Source: Viola odorata (taxonomy: Eukaryota > Streptophyta > Magnoliopsida > Malpighiales > Violaceae). From it: a stretch of 64,000 nucleotides of DNA. The notes beneath the pieces are model-generated. The model did not search any database. It was not told where the DNA came from and saw only the letters and a list, made by a program, of their open reading frames with translations. A program made the translations under genes and the position numbers. Every line of letters begins with the position of its first letter. The stretch's first letter is position 1. The DNA lies in assembly GCA_963691705.1 (NCBI GenBank), contig OY829538.1, positions 49,503,151 to 49,567,150 on the forward strand. Direction: 5' to 3'. Positions 19,480-33,353 of this stretch are shown here, one piece after another.

Positions 19480-19720
19480 GAATGCCCATGCATGTGCATC
19501 TTCATTTGAAGTCTATTCACTCGGATTGACATTGCGAACTGTAAATTATGTATCATGTTAGTTGCATCTTTATGAGTGTAAAACACTTAGCCTTGTTTCA
19601 GAGCGTGAGTGCAAACACTAATATCAGGTGAGGACTGCTTACGGCTGCAAATCGTGGGAAAGTCTTGTCCTTGGGGTCGTTACCTCCTGAGCAGGACGCA
19701 GACGCATTCTAGGTTCGTAT
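19480..19720 (+). other. Conserved 3' block 2 (CB2) of element A
   Basis: Contains GCATGTGCATCTTCATTTGA, CTCGGATTGACATTGCGAAC, GAGCGTGAGTGCAAACAC (19601-19618), ATCAGGTGAGG and GGTCGTTACC. The 18-mer at 19601-19618 is identical to 53067-53084 of Athila-like element G, where the whole block recurs. Present also in B (57945-58170) and D (4650-4905). Non-coding, function unknown. Confidence 0.75.
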
Positions 19721-19740
19721 CAAGGCCGCTGGCGATAGCT

Positions 19741-20757
19741 TTCTTCTCCTCCCAGAGTGGCATCATAGTTTAGTCTTTAGCATTAGCATCTCCTCCTCCC
19801 AGAGCGACAGCATTTAGCATTCCCCTCCTCCCAGAGCTACAGCATTTAGCATTCTTCTCCTCCCAGAGCGACAACATTTAGCATTCCCCTCCTCCCAGAG
19901 CGACAGCATTTAGCATTCTTCTCCTCCCAGAGCGACAACATTTAGCATTCTTCTCCTCCCAGAGCGACAGCATTTAGCATTCTTCTCCTCCCAGAGCGAC
20001 CTTAGTTTAAATTCCGCATCTCGCGCCTTCTCCTACGGGAATCGGCGTTGTTTAAGTTTTCAGCATTAGCATTCTTCTCCTCCCAGAGCGACCTTAGTTT
20101 AATTTCCGCATCTCGCGCCTTCTCCTATGGGAATCGGCATTGTTTACCTTTTTCAACCTCAGCATTTCTCCTCCTCCCAGAGTGACAGCATTTAGTTTCC
20201 AGCGTAGCATTTCTCCTCCTCCCAGAGTGACAGCATTTAATTTCCAGCATAGCATTTCTTCTCCTCCCAGAGTGATAGCATAGCGTAGTTCTACCTTTGT
20301 CAACCTTAGCATTTCTTCCCCTCCCAGAGCAACATCATTCACACAATTCTACATTTCTGCATAAGCATTTTCCTCCTCCTAGAGTGACGCCACTAGGACA
20401 AATCATTCATACTTCTGCGAATCGCGCATTATCTTCTGAAGCAACATCAATCACATGTCAAGTGATCATCCCCCCAGTGGAGCTATCGTTTGCATTTTCG
20501 TAAAATTACTTTCCGTCCCCGGTAGAGTAGTTGTCATTTACATTTCCTGCAACTTATGTTTCTCTCGATATCCGAATAGATCTAAATTTATATATATCTT
20601 TGCAGGATCAACAACCTATCTCCCCCCAGAGCGACAACAATCTCCTCCTCCCAGAGTGACGTCAAGTAAGCACCTTTTATCCCCAGTGACAGCATCAATC
20701 AATTTCCTCCTCCCAGAGCGACATCAATCAACTACCTCCTCCCAGAGCGACATCATC
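19741..20757 (+). repeat. CTCCTCCCAGAG minisatellite in 3' region of element A (complete copy)
   Basis: About 18 copies of CTCCTCCCAGAGYGAC at irregular spacing. The left third (19790-20000) is the most regular, about 33 bp per unit (AGCATTTAGCATTCTTCTC... core). A single CCTAGAG variant occurs near 20380. In element B the CCTAGAG variant is the one that amplified (57430-57905), while CCCAGAG is restricted to 57060-57200. Confidence 0.9.
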
Positions 20758-20818
20758 ACTGTAAGTTTGAGGTAAGACATGCCGTGTCGCCAAAATTCGG
20801 ATATCTAGGGGCAACTGT

Positions 20819-20866
20819 CTTTACTGCTTATCAAATACTTCGATAAGACAGTAAAGAGGGGGCATC
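20819..20866 (+). promoter_or_regulatory. Polypurine tract with abutting hairpin, element A copy 2
   Basis: Identical to 843-890: hairpin arms 20819-20832 and 20842-20856, then AAAGAGGGGGCATC up to the LTR start at 20867. Confidence 0.8.
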
Positions 20867-23800
20867 TGTTGATACCCGAATTTTGACGCCATTGTTACTT
20901 AATTTTAGCATTTCTGTCATTTATTTAATTTACCATCATTTTTACTTAATTTACAGTCATCTGTAGTTAGTTTACTATCGCTAGCATTTTTAGGGTTTTC
21001 CTCGCATTTTAGCAACATCGTTAGCTTCGTCAGCTTTCGAAAATCACGCTTTTAATTTTTCGGCAAGTATTTTCATTATTATTATCATTATTATTTTTAG
21101 CCTTAAAAATCACATTTTTAATTATCCGGCAGTCGTTTGCTAACTTTTTCTTCGTTTTAGGTCATCACACGAATTTTAGGATTTTTTATATTTTAGCACA
21201 TTTTTTAGTATTTTTATTATTTTATTATTATTCTTATTCGAGCTTTTATTGGACCCGAGTAAGCTTGCTCGGACAATGGCTTGACTTTAAAATATTTTCC
21301 ATCAACTAGTTGCTAGCTTCTTTTCTGCTCACAACGGTCTACAGCGTTTCGTGTAATTTTCGGCGTAACGTCTTTATTTTTCCGTTCAAACGTTTCACGT
21401 TTTTGAACGCAAAAATAAACACGTTAAACGAAAAATTCTCGTCCTTCGCTGTAGACGGTTAAACCCGTCGTATTTTTCTCTACGCGACGGTACCTTCGGC
21501 TCGAAAAGTCAAAACGTTTGGTCGCGGGAACCGGCTCGAGGCCATTTAAATCAGATGAAAGGTCATTTGATCATGGCCATTGATCTGGTCAACCAAGGAA
21601 AGTCAACCAGATCAATGGCCCTTGATTTAATGTGCATAATGCACATGCACAGTGCCAAGGGAGTGCAGCGAAGCAGCCCACGCCCGAGCCACCTGCTCCC
21701 GTAGCTCCTGTCCCTCCGCCATCATCACCGCTAGCGCCCTAGCTCCGCCACCTCACGCAGCCGTAGACCCGACGTCATCACAGCGACGTCATCACGGCCT
21801 CCACGCGCAGCACCCGCACCTCCTCCTCACGCGATCTTCGGCTATAAATAGCCCCCTCCTCCAACGCATTCAGGGCACCAAAAAAAAAACAGCAAGAAAC
21901 CTTGCTTTCTTCCCTCCCTCTGATCAGTTGCTCATATTGAGCGAAGATCGTCAAAGTTCAAAGTTTGAGAGTGAGTTTCTCTCTCTAGCATTTCTCAGTT
22001 TTTAGCCACTTTCTTGTTTAATTTCGTTTGGCTCTTGTTTGAGCAAGTTAATTGTTTTCTTTTATGTCATTAATTCATATGCATAACGTAGATTAAATAC
22101 ACTCCTTCAATTTTAAAAATTGTTGGATAGATCGCTCAAATTAATTAGTTTTCGATAATTAACAGTTTTGTCGTTTTTTCGAAATTAAATTTTGTACGAG
22201 TCAAACTAAAAATCGGGGTTGGTATAATCGGGAAGTCATCGAAGAGACGAACATTTCGGTACGAACGATTTTTAAATCGGCCACTTGTGGCCGGAGCTTT
22301 GCCGCCGGCAGTACGCTGGCGACCAAGAAAGGTGACGAATGAACAGTGCCAGGCCAACGGCACTGTTCACGCGGGAATGGGCTTGGCCCATTCCCTTTTA
22401 AATTCTCATGGGCCAGGCACTATTCCTGGCCCATTTTTCACTTCTTTTCATTCTTCAATTGGGCCCAGCCCATTTTCAATTGTTTTCAAAACTTCGGATC
22501 ACGTTTTTTCGTAAAATACTCATATGCGTTGTATGATTATTTGTCGTACTAACACTTTTAATTTTCTGTAATATCAACTGTTTATTTTCTGTAAATATCA
22601 ACTGTTTAATTTTCCGCACTTTAATTTTCTGCAATTTACTTTCGGCAATTTAAATTCAATACCGCCTACATGGTCGGTCGCACTTATCAACTGTTTAATT
22701 TTCTGCACTTTAATTTTCTGCACTTTAATTTTCCGCAATTTACTTTCGGCAATTTAAATTCAATACCGCCTACATGGTCGGTCGCACTTATCAACTGTTT
22801 AATTTTCCGCACTTTAAATTCCAGCAATTTACTTTCAGCAATTTAAATTCAATACCGCCTACATGGTCGGTCGCATTTTAATTTTCGTAAACATTCAACT
22901 GCTTTAATTTTTCGCACACTGCTGGAAATCCTTCCGCAAATTATCAACTGTTTACTTTTCCGCACTTTACTTTTCCGCACTTTAAATTTCAGCAATTTAA
23001 ATTCAATACCGCCTACATGGTCGGTCGCAATATCAACTGTTTATTTTCTGCAATATCAACTGCTTTAATTTTTCGCAAAACTGCTGGAAATCCTTCCGCA
23101 AATTATCAACTGTTTACTTTTCCGCACTTTACTTTCCCGCACTTTAAATTTCAGCAATTTACTTTCAGCAATTTAAATTCAATACCGCCTACATGGTCGG
23201 TCGCAATATCAACTGTTTATTTTCCGCAAATATCCAACTGTTTATTCCCGCATTATCAACCTGTTTTATTTTCTGCAAATCATTAAACTTTTTTTCTTCC
23301 CTGTAAATCGCCAATAGCATTTAATTTTTCTGCACTTATCAAAACAGCATTTCATTTTCGTATGCGTAAAATCCATCATTTTTCGCATGCAATCAACCCA
23401 GCATTTAAATTCTCGTATGCGTAAAATCAATCATTTTTCGCATGCAATTAACCCAGCATTTAAATTCTCGTATGCGTAAAATCAATCATTTTTCGCATGC
23501 AATCAACCCAGCATTTAAATTCTCGTATGCGTAAAATCACTCCTTTTTCGCATGCAATCAACCTAGCATTTAAATTCTCGTATGCGTAAAATCAATCATT
23601 TTTCGCATGCAATCAACACAGCATTTAAATTCTCGTGTGCTTAAAATCAATCATTTTTCGCATGCAATCAACTCAGCATTTAAATCTCGTATGCGTAAAA
23701 TCCATCATTTTTCGCATACAATCAACTGTCATCATTTTATCAAACTCAGCATCTCACTTTCGTATGCGTGAAATCCATCATTTCTCGTATGCAATCAACT

Positions 23801-24620
23801 GTCATTTAAATTTTTGCACTCATAAAATGGTTTATTTATTTCTCGAGCTATCACTAACACTCTCCTTTTGTAGGTTAATTTCAAGCTTCGCTCGAAAGTA
23901 CGCCTCACAAGTCCTTTTTATTTATTCGATGCTTTCTGCGAATATCAACTGCATGCATGATATATAGAACTGCTAGAATTAAAATCAACCCACATGAACA
24001 ACGTGTTTAAAGAGTTGCTTAAAATGCCATGTTCATATGATTTTAAATTCTCGCTTGTATTGACTGCATGTACATGGGGATTTTCGATCCCACATCAGTT
24101 TTCCACTATTAAAATCAATCATTTAAATCTGTACTCTGTTAGCAATCCATGATAGGATCACGTAGTAATTAGGTTAATCATGCATGGCCCGATGATGAAA
24201 AAAGAGGGCGCTCATTCAGTCTTACGGAAAATTCAGTCCCATCACGATCATAAAAAAGACTAAAGTGACGATTCCTCTAAGGGCCCCCTTTTTCAAAACG
24301 CATTTCTCAAACACCTTTTTAAACACCTCTCTCATCAACCGGTAACCGTTTTCGGATGTGTCTCGGGTGCCTAACACCTTCCCGAGACCATAATACGACC
24401 CCGAACCTTTGTCTGGGGTCCAGACCCCTTTTTTTTGTGCCTTTAGTTTTTTACTTATTATATTTCCTATGCCATGACGATTAGGGTTCCCTAAGCCTAG
24501 CAACCAAATTAGGGTGGCGAATTTATTGCATGCTGCGAGGCGTCCTTTTACGCCGAGCATCTGAAGGTCTCAAATTTCGTTGCACACTCGCGAATTTTTT
24601 TAAATTTCCGAGGCGCGACA
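20867..24620 (+). mobile_element. 3' LTR of element A, copy 2
   Basis: 3,754 bp, 15 bp longer than copy 1 because of an insertion in minisatellite 1 near 23130. Internal signals sit at: foldback 21333-21460, inverted W-box hairpin 21575-21620, TATA 21843-21851, GGGCC cluster about 22371-22476, minisatellite 1 at 22536-23281, minisatellite 2 at 23341-23816, U5 block 24330-24526 with the primer-site-like TGGCGAATTTA at 24515-24525. No gene inside. Confidence 0.9.
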
Positions 24621-27600
24621 CATGTCATCCAATTTTCTGTCATACAAGCATGCTTGACACAAGCCTAGAAAAGCATCTGCATCTTGCCCAGGAAATAACG
24701 ACCTCCAGGATAAGACTTTCCCACATCATGTAGACATAAGCAATCCTTACCAGATATTGGTGTTTGCGCTCACACTTAGAAGTAAGGCTATGTGTTTACA
24801 CTCGTAAAAATGCAACAAACATAGCACAAAGTCAGATTTGCATTGTCAATCCGAGTGAATAAACCTCATACGAAGATGCACATGCATGGGCATTCATATA
24901 ATCGAGAGGACTTTGCAAGAGAATAGAAATATGTAGTGGATAGACAGAGAGAAGAAAAGAAGAAGGAATCTGTTTTAGGAAGAGAGTGCTTTTTGGCAGA
25001 AGAAAGGGTTGTTAATGAGCAAGGCTCAACTGAGGTTACTAACCGGAGGTAAGGTGTACCTCGAGCGCAGTTTGCGAGAGTTTGGTGAAACTCTGAAGCT
25101 TTCCTTTGAAATGTCAGCATTCTTCTCCGCAAATTGTTATTTAAATACAACCTGAGACCCTTTCTTCGAAATACCCAACCGGGTTTTTGGATCTTCACAA
25201 GGAATGATCTCTTTTACTTTTTAAGACCATTTTGATGGCAAAGTGCCCAAATTTTTGATCTTTGATGGGGATCTCTTGATTGTTTTGAGACCATTTTGAG
25301 GGCAAAGTGCCCAAGTTTTTGAATCTTCGCGGGAGATGCTTCATCTTGATCGTCTTGAGGGCGCTGTGCCCAAGTTCTTGGATTTTCACAGGAGTGATTT
25401 TTTGATGGAGAGCTGACCCTGGGGCCCCTTTTGCGCTTGCTTTTGCTTTTGTTTTGCTGTGTTCTTTGAACACTTTTGATTTGATTTTTTTATTTTATTA
25501 TTTTTTTTTGAGCGAGCAAAGCAAGTGCAATTTTTGTTTGGTCCGTTGTCACTTCCGTCCTTGGCAGAAGCCCTCAAATCTTGATTTTTTTTTTTTTTTT
25601 TGCTGGGTTTCCTTCTGGCGTTGATGATCAGCGATCTTCGGAGATTTTGGAATCCCTCTTGCACAACCCAAGTTCGAGGTGCACCTTACCTTCAGTTAAC
25701 AAACTTAGTTGGGCACTGCTCATTATTTAGGGAGTTCAAGTGGATGTAAAAGATTTTACAAGTGGCTTAAAAATGAATCGAACGAAATGCAAAGGCAAGT
25801 GTCTGAGGACAAAAGAACGAGAAGACCAAAGAAAGGTGGAAGCAAAGAGCAAAGTCCCATGTCATCTTACTGCTATCCCATGTCTAATGGTGCATGTACC
25901 CTGGATATTATGCAAATCCCACTAGCACTTAGTCAGGCATTTGCACTCATGAAGGAAGTATGGCGTGAAGGCCCAAAATGCTCACAGGGATGTATTTGTG
26001 ACTGCTTACGTCTAAACATGCCGCAGATATAAGAGCTAACAGGCGAGATCATGCATGTCATACAATTTCAAATGGATGCACAAGTTATCCATGATGCAGT
26101 AACATGTTGGACATGCTCAATTTAAGGAAGGTTTGAAAATTTTGAAGGTAATGTGGATTTTATTCAAAGAATTTTATGCACATTTTGTAACAAATCTTAA
26201 CAGTTTTAGCAATTTTTTTTTTTTTTTTTTTTTTACAAAAAATGTGAGGGTATGACTACTCACGAAAATTTAGGAATAAATAAAAAGAAATGCCCCCAAT
26301 GCAAGAATGAATGATTGCACAAAAATTAAAGAGGTAGATAGATGAATGGACTTCTCTGGATGTGTGCGGCGGGGCCGCGAGGTCAGAGCAAGGATGTTGC
26401 CGCGGAGAAGTAAGTGTAGACCTCACTTTGACGTTGATGCCCACTGCGATGTTCTTGTAGGAATGTAGATTGAAACCAGGGCGAAGACCCCGTAAAGTTC
26501 GAATGCTGATGTAAAGCGGACAACAGGGTGTGGCCGCCGCAAAGGATAAAAATAGGGGGAACTGAGCTGCCGCAAATGGATGAGAGTGAGGCATTTCCAA
26601 AAGGTTGCCCCCAGCGTAGAATGCATAATGGACTCCCTAATACGCGCGGCAGGGTTGTGAAGGTACACAAGATGGTTATTCAAGATTTGATAAGAGGAGG
26701 ATTCCTTTATTTCGTTGAGCATTATGCAAATAATCATGGTATGCTTCGAGTTCCTGCAAAAATAAAGGAGAGACAATGGGTAGAATTGAAGAATGATTTA
26801 GGAAAATGGACAACGTAATTAATAAGTTTTAGACTCTCCCTTTTCTAGTGAGGCTTTATGCAGGTACTCCCAATATGATTTGGATTCTTAGACGTCTAAG
26901 CTCCCCGATGCTTCGTCGATGCCTACTTGAATGTCTTGGATGCTGCGACTGACTGGGATGTTGATGTCATAACGGCTCCACTTGAATACCTCGCCGAAAG
27001 CAAGTGCACGTCCAATCGGACGCGTTGCAAATTCATCCTTATTTGGATGCTAATGCTCACTCAAAAGTCCTCAGAAATAACTAAATCACCCTTGAACTTG
27101 GTCAAATTGCCAAGGGAAGATGAGCTCGAAATGACCCTTGATACTGGTTGTTTGCAGCTGCAATAGGTTCTACGAAGAAACCATCTCATTATGGCGACTG
27201 AAGAGTCATATTAACATTTTTCCTGATTTGCTCCTCGTTTAGGCGAGGAGAAATATTCCCTGCTGAGGATGGCCAATTGCTGAGGATTGGTTCAAGAAGC
27301 CTAGCTTGAACAACATTGGGAGTGACAAAAGAGAATCCTTGGTTAGCTGGAGATCCAGATCGCCATTAGGGAATCTTGCTTGTTGATTCTTTACTGAGAA
27401 GTTCCAACGCTTCAGCTTTTGTAGCACGAGCTTGCGGATAAAATGAGTGAATGCAGTCCCATCCACGTCAATGCTTACTGGCTCACAAATTAAAGGATTG
27501 ATCTTCACGTGATTATTATCATGTACACGCACAAAGAGGGCTTACTGAGAATGGTTATTATGGTCAAATTCAAAACACGATGGATTTGATCATGTTCGAA

Positions 27601-28149
27601 CTTTGAATTTACAGTCGGGAGCTGTGTAGGGCGTAAATGTCGTTATCGCACGAAACGAGAACGCATTATGTTGACTGGAGTCCCTGAAGGACACGCCTCC
27701 GTCATTGTTATGAAGGGCACTTTGGTGACAACAAATTTTCTGGCAGAGATCTTTCCAGCGCTGGTAGGAAGACGCCTTCTACGTTCAGTGATGACCTGGA
27801 GGAGGGATGTGGTGAGCTCTTTGGGGCGAATTACCGCTCCCTATGCCTTGCCCCCCGGTAAAAATGTGTTCAATCTTTGTTGCTCTCTGAAGCCTTCTTC
27901 TGGCCGTCATTTCACTTGCTTGCCCCCCAGTTTACCTGAAAGGGGAAATTAAATAGTAAGCCTGGAGGGAAGGATATCCCAAAATTTGAAATTAAAGATT
28001 GACAAAAATTGAAATATTTCAGAAGAACATGTGGGTTGCCTCCCACGGAGTGTCCTTGTTTATAATCGTAGGCTTGGCTAATGCCCAAAAATATTGGAGA
28101 TATTCCCGCTGAATGAATAAGCTGAATGGGTCCATTGTGCGCCTGAAGA

Positions 28150-29250
28150 ATGTTCATTCAAGAGCCGGTGGTCGGGTAGAGTCCTTCGACTAACCCTCCT
28201 AAAGAGATCCATCCACTCTTGAGTAAGTGATTGACCTTTCCTTCAAGGGGGAAACAGTTTCCTTTTGTGTGGCCCTGGGCTTCAGCATGGTACTCGCATC
28301 TTGCATTAAGATCATACCATTTTGAATAAGGAGGTCATATAAGTTTGAGTGGGTGCAATTTGCTCTGCTACCTATAGATGCTTGTAAATCTCTCCCAAAG
28401 GAAACAGGAAGAGGTGGCGGTTGAGGCAATGGAAAAGGTTGCCTGCATCCTGGTCGGTGGGTGGCAAAGCTGACATCTCTCTCTGTGATAAGCGATCTCT
28501 TGAGTGTTTCCTATAGCAACGATCTTTCCAAATTTGATTCCTTGTTCCACCCTCTCCGCCACTAGGACCGTGTCAGAAAAGTGGTTTGACGAGATTGAAG
28601 ATGCGATGAGTATCGTAAGGAGCTTGAAAGGCGCTTGTAGAAAATGAATTCTTTGTCGCTCAACGGAGGAGAGATTCCATCGGCTAATTCTTTCCATTTC
28701 AGAACATAAGCCATCACCAATTCATCGGTTCTCTTCTCTAGGTTCTGATCTTGACCTTATCCAACCCCATGTATCCAGTCAAGGTGAGCTTGGCCAGACT
28801 CTTTCTGAATAAATTGATCAATAAAGGTTCATGATGCACCACCTCTAACATCTTATTGCAGTAGTTGTTGAGGCAAGTCTAGGGGCACTCAATCCCGGTG
28901 TACTTTTCAAATTCTAGAATCTTAAATTTCTGAGGTATGGTAATCCCTGGTACCATACCCATATCCACAGGGCTGTTGGGTCGACGAGAACACTTATTCT
29001 TTCAATCTGTTGATACTTGGTCCCTCTTTTTTGGTGGTACCGAAACCAGTAGCTGATGAATACTCAAAGTATGCATGTGGTTGTATCTGATTGCCCCTAG
29101 GGGTTGAGTTCCCGAAGGCTCCGGAATGGTGAATTGAGTCGAATGCCCCTGAGGCAGTCCTGGGACTCCGGGTGGATCATCTTTTCCAGCGAGGTCAAGA
29201 GCAGGCCCCGTCAAAGAAGGATTGGGAGATGTATCACCTCGTCCAACGGT
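28150..29250 (-). pseudogene. gag: gag pseudogene of element D, copy 2
   Basis: Base-for-base duplicate of the gag relic at 8160-9260 with the same stops and frame breaks, so decay preceded the duplication. It keeps the KFKILEFEKYTGIECP segment, the AERVEQGIKFGK segment and the CEYHAEAQGHTKGNC knuckle-like motif on the minus strand. No intact frame. Confidence 0.75.
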
Positions 29251-29789
29251 GGCAATAGCAGTGTTCGGGATGGCCGATGCGATGTGCTGAAGGAGATTTA
29301 GATTAAAGAATGATGGTTGCCACGAACCGGGAGATGATGGGGTATGGAAGTAACAACGACTGCAGATGAAGCAGATGGCTTGCCCATTTGAGCAAAACAG
29401 GCGTAAAAACCAGGTGGAAAGCTCAATTGTTGCCCCTTCTCACCTTTTTTCCAGCTTGTTCAGCCCTTGTCATAGCAACCCGAACTTGTTCTTCCAATTC
29501 GGTTATCTTGGCTTTCAATGCCTCCTCCGTTCTACCATGCTCTGTCATCTTCCGTGTTTGACGTCTAATCGCGTGAATCTTGCGGGGAATAGTTTGCTTT
29601 TAGGGAGCAAGGTTTTCCTGAAAAATAAGCAGGTGAAATAATTATAAGTTTAAGCAATGATTGAATGCAAAATCTCATCCCGAGGTCTTCACGCTGCGAG
29701 AGAAAGAGAGGGTAAGTATAATAACAATGATAATATAGGCATCATAAAACAAAATCACAGACATAGAGAATTATAGAAATAATTGAGGT

Positions 29790-30926
29790 AACAATATAAA
29801 CATGGGAAAATCGCGAAAAAATTTGCACATGAAAAGTTGCAAAAATTTTCTGGACACATGGAAAAATTTACACAGAGAATTTTTGGAAACGTTTGTCAAT
29901 GTGAAAAATCGGGGGAAAAGTTGTACCCGTGGAGCAATTTACGGAGAAATTGCACCCGTAGGAAATATTATGAAAATCATGGATTTTTTTGGAGAAACGC
30001 GACTCAGGTTGAAAAACTGCAGAAATATTTAATACACGTGGGAAAACTGCGGACAAATTTGACACACGTGGAAAAATTGTGGAGAAATTTGGAAGCGTGA
30101 AAAATTGCACGTAAAAGATTGCGGAAAAATTTGTGGATATTAAGAAATTGTGAAAAAAATTGTAAACATGGAGACATTGCATGAAAACTTGCAAATATGG
30201 AGAAATTATGAAAAAATTATAAGTGTGACAAATTTGCGGAAAAATTTGCCAAAGTGGAGATTTTACGGAAAAAATTTCCAACATGGAAAATTTGCCGAAA
30301 AAGATTTCCAATGTGGAAATTCATGAAAAAATTTATAAACGTGGAGAAATTGCGAAATCAGTGGTAAAATGTGTAAAAATTGAGAAATCAGTTGTGAAAA
30401 TTAAGCACAGTCACAATATACGCATTTCAATATGATGCATAGCTGGGGTGACACCAACTATATCTAACTGGTTGGAAGGCTCCCGGACGATACCATAGAA
30501 GTGGTCCCTTAGTAAATGGATACGTGATTGCCTGTCGAACCATCAAAAATTCTAGGCGTTCACCCATTTAGGGGTTCGAGTCCGAGTTTGGGGTTCGTGA
30601 AAACTACCTAGGACACGTGTCCCAGGGCCTCACTACTAACCTCCTAATCTTATTTGGAAAAGGCCCGGTGGTAGGGCATTATGCGTGAGATGCGTATGCA
30701 ATGACAGTTTATCAAAGCGATTAACAACGAATCACGTGAACAAATTATACATGAAAAACAATAATCACGCATAAAGAATCATGTGATAATACAACAATTT
30801 ATCATATCAATGAAAATAATCATGTGCAAAATCATATGAAATAAATTCGGCAATTTATTGAAAAACTAACACCTAAAAAATAATTCCGGCTCAGACCCTA
30901 TTGTGTCCCTAGTGAAGTCGATAAAC
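29790..30926 (-). other. Leader of element D, copy 2 (minisatellite, conserved block, primer site)
   Basis: Duplicate of 9800-10936. The A-rich minisatellite occupies 29790-30410. The block shared with element C occupies 30427-30926, ending with the mutated primer binding site at 30906-30923 beside the LTR. No coding frame. Confidence 0.6.
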
Positions 30927-33353
30927 TGTCGCACCCCGCGAAAATGAAATAAACGTTCGCGAGTATACGACGAATCTAGGACATTACGATGCTCGGCGTA
31001 AAAGGACGTGTCGCAACATGCAATGAAGTCGCCACCCTAATTTGTTTCTAGGTTTAGGGAACCTAATGTCATGCATAAAAAATAAAATGCTAAGGCGAAG
31101 TGGGTCTGAACCCAAGAACAGCGGTTCGGGGTCGTATTATGGACTCGGGAAGGTGTTAGGCACCCGAGCCTCATCCTAAAAAGGTTACCGGATGAAGAGG
31201 TGTTTAATCATGCTTTGAAAAATTAAAAGTCCTACTTTAGTCATCATGCCCAATGGATAAAATTTAAATCTAACATTTCTAAATAATTCATGCACACAAG
31301 CGTATAGGCGGAAAAAAAGCGTGGAATAAATAAAAGGGAAGAAACGTTTACTTGATAAAGGGGTACGGGTGATTTTCCCCTTTTTTTACCAGAGTTATTG
31401 GCATGAGGAAAGAATAACGTTGAACGATTAAATATTTGGCGATTTCTGCACGCGAGTGAGAATAATTAATTAATTTGGATGAACAATTATCTAGGCATGC
31501 ATAGCGGGCGAGAATAAACGAGCATACAAGCATACAAGCAATAAGCATACGAAAAGTAAACAGTACAAGCATGCGGAAAATAAATAAACAGTACAAGTAC
31601 GGAAAAATAAATAAACAGTACAAGTATGCGAAAAGTAAATAGACAATACGAGTGCACAAAAAAGTACGAAAAATAAAGGCGACGGGCCAAAATTGGGACT
31701 AGGCCCACTAGGCCTAGAGATTGGGCCCTGGCAGGCCCACGGCTGGGCCCACCAGCAGGCCAGCCCAGCTAGGCTGGCCCTTTCCTTCCTCTTTCAGCGC
31801 TGGGCCTGGGCAGGCCCAGCTTCTCCTTTCTTTCCCGCGTGGGCTGCTTGGCAGCCCACTCTTCTCCTCCAGCTGGGCCAGAAGCGGCTCAGCTCTCCCT
31901 CTCTTGCGCATGGGCTGGACGCACCAACCAGCCCATCCCTTATTATTTCCTTTCCATTGGCCAACGCAGCCTCACCTTCTTCCCCTCTTTTCTATTTTTC
32001 CCAATTCCTTTCCTTTTCCAGTTTTAGGGCTGCAGCACGCAACCCTTTTCTTTCTTTTCCTTTTTATTTCTCTCTCTATTTTATTCCTTTCTTTCTTTTT
32101 CTTTCCGGCTGCCGGCGATGTGCTTGTGTGTTGATGATGGTTTGGCAGTGGGGCGGTTGGGCCACAGCGGTGGGGATGGTTTGGTCGGCGGGTGTGCGGT
32201 TTAGTGGCGGTGGTTGTGCGGCTTCGCAGCAGCGGTGGGGATGGTTTGGTCGGTTGAGGCGGCGGTTGTGTGTGGCGGAGGTGCGGCTTGGCTGTAGGGC
32301 GGCGTGGCTGTGTGTGGCTGTTGGCGGCAGCGGTGGTGAGGCTGGGGCTTGGGTTTGGATTAATTGGAATTGATTTGGTTTGGTTAATTTAGCTTGATTT
32401 TGGATTGGCAGGAGATTTTGGATTTTTGGTAGGGATGGATAATTGGGCAGAAGCTTTGTTCATAATTGAGAAGAGGAAGAGCGTGAATTGGTGCTGATTG
32501 CGGCTTGGCAGTTTAATTGAGTGTTGATTTAATTTCAAAGGATGGAATTGAATTTGTTGGGTGTTTTGATCGAATTAGTGCCGTGTGTGAATTGGTGCTT
32601 CCATCCCCCTTTTTGATTGAGAAAATAGGAGAGTATTTATAGGGGGGAAATGGAGATTGAGCCGGATGAGGGAGTAGAGATAATGATGATCATGGTCAGA
32701 GGTAGGCCTGGAAAATGGAGAGGGTGAGGCTCGAGGAGGAGAACAGTAAGGCGATGGAGGATTGTGCATGAACCAACGTGGGAAAATAGGAGGACCATTG
32801 ATCTTAGTTGACTTCAAAAGTCAACTAGATCAATGGTGGAGATGAGGTCTTTGGTTTATCATTTAACTATTTAGTTTAAGTAGACGATACGAGCAATTTT
32901 GCTAGAAAATAAATATAAACTCGAACCGAAAATGTCAAAACGTATAATAAAATAAAATAAAATAATTAGCACACAGTAAATGACGAAAAGTTTGCTACAT
33001 AGTTCGATAAAAATATTTTCTTATAAGCAATAAAGGTTCGAGCATAATAAAATAATAAAATAAAAATTGAGCGAAACGGAAAGGGATAGCGCGAGTTAGA
33101 CAAATACTAAAAATAAGTAGCTAATGAGCAGAGTTGCTCGACCCTTAGTTTCGAGAATTTGACTCGGGAACCGATATGGGTTCGAACGGGAAAAGTGATA
33201 ACAATGTGAAAAAGTGACGAAATAAAATTTAAATAACTGGAGACGTAAACATAAATATCAGATTGACGTAAATAAATGGAAGTACGATTTTAGAAAATTG
33301 ATGATAGAAATTCGAGCAATGAAAAATTTAAAATAAAAAATCGGGTAGCAACA
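30927..33353 (-). mobile_element. 5' LTR of element D, copy 2
   Basis: Duplicate of 10937-13363. TATA box 32631-32642, inverted W-box hairpin 32795-32836, GGCCC-rich block 31680-31950, U5 block 31024-31180 with TGGCGACTTCA at 31034-31024 on the minus strand. Confidence 0.85.

Larger units (their letters stand above)
13946..24620 (+). mobile_element. Element A (second copy), 5'-truncated Tat/Ogre-like retrotransposon
   Basis: Order: reverse transcriptase from the ATYQR motif, RNase H, integrase, a 4.3-kb non-coding 3' region, polypurine tract, and 3' LTR (20867-24620). The 5' LTR, gag and protease are missing because the duplication joint cuts in the polymerase. The integrase tail (EGPYLVKSAFSGGALMLTNM and PVNADAVKRYFA) is of Tat/Ogre type with no chromodomain. 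Element B, in reverse at 53973-64000, is the same family. A sits inside D. Confidence 0.85.
24621..33353 (-). mobile_element. Element D, copy 2
   Basis: Duplicate of 4630-13363 with three differences seen: one T fewer near 5593/25584, G6909/A26899 and G7554/A27544. The same parts can be read: CB2 (24641-24896), three-unit repeat (25196-25400), CB1 (25845-26055), CCC-loop hairpin (26366-26378), proximal 3' region (27090-28150), gag (28150-29250), minisatellite (29790-30410), leader and primer site (30427-30926), 5' LTR (30927-33353). Confidence 0.75.
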
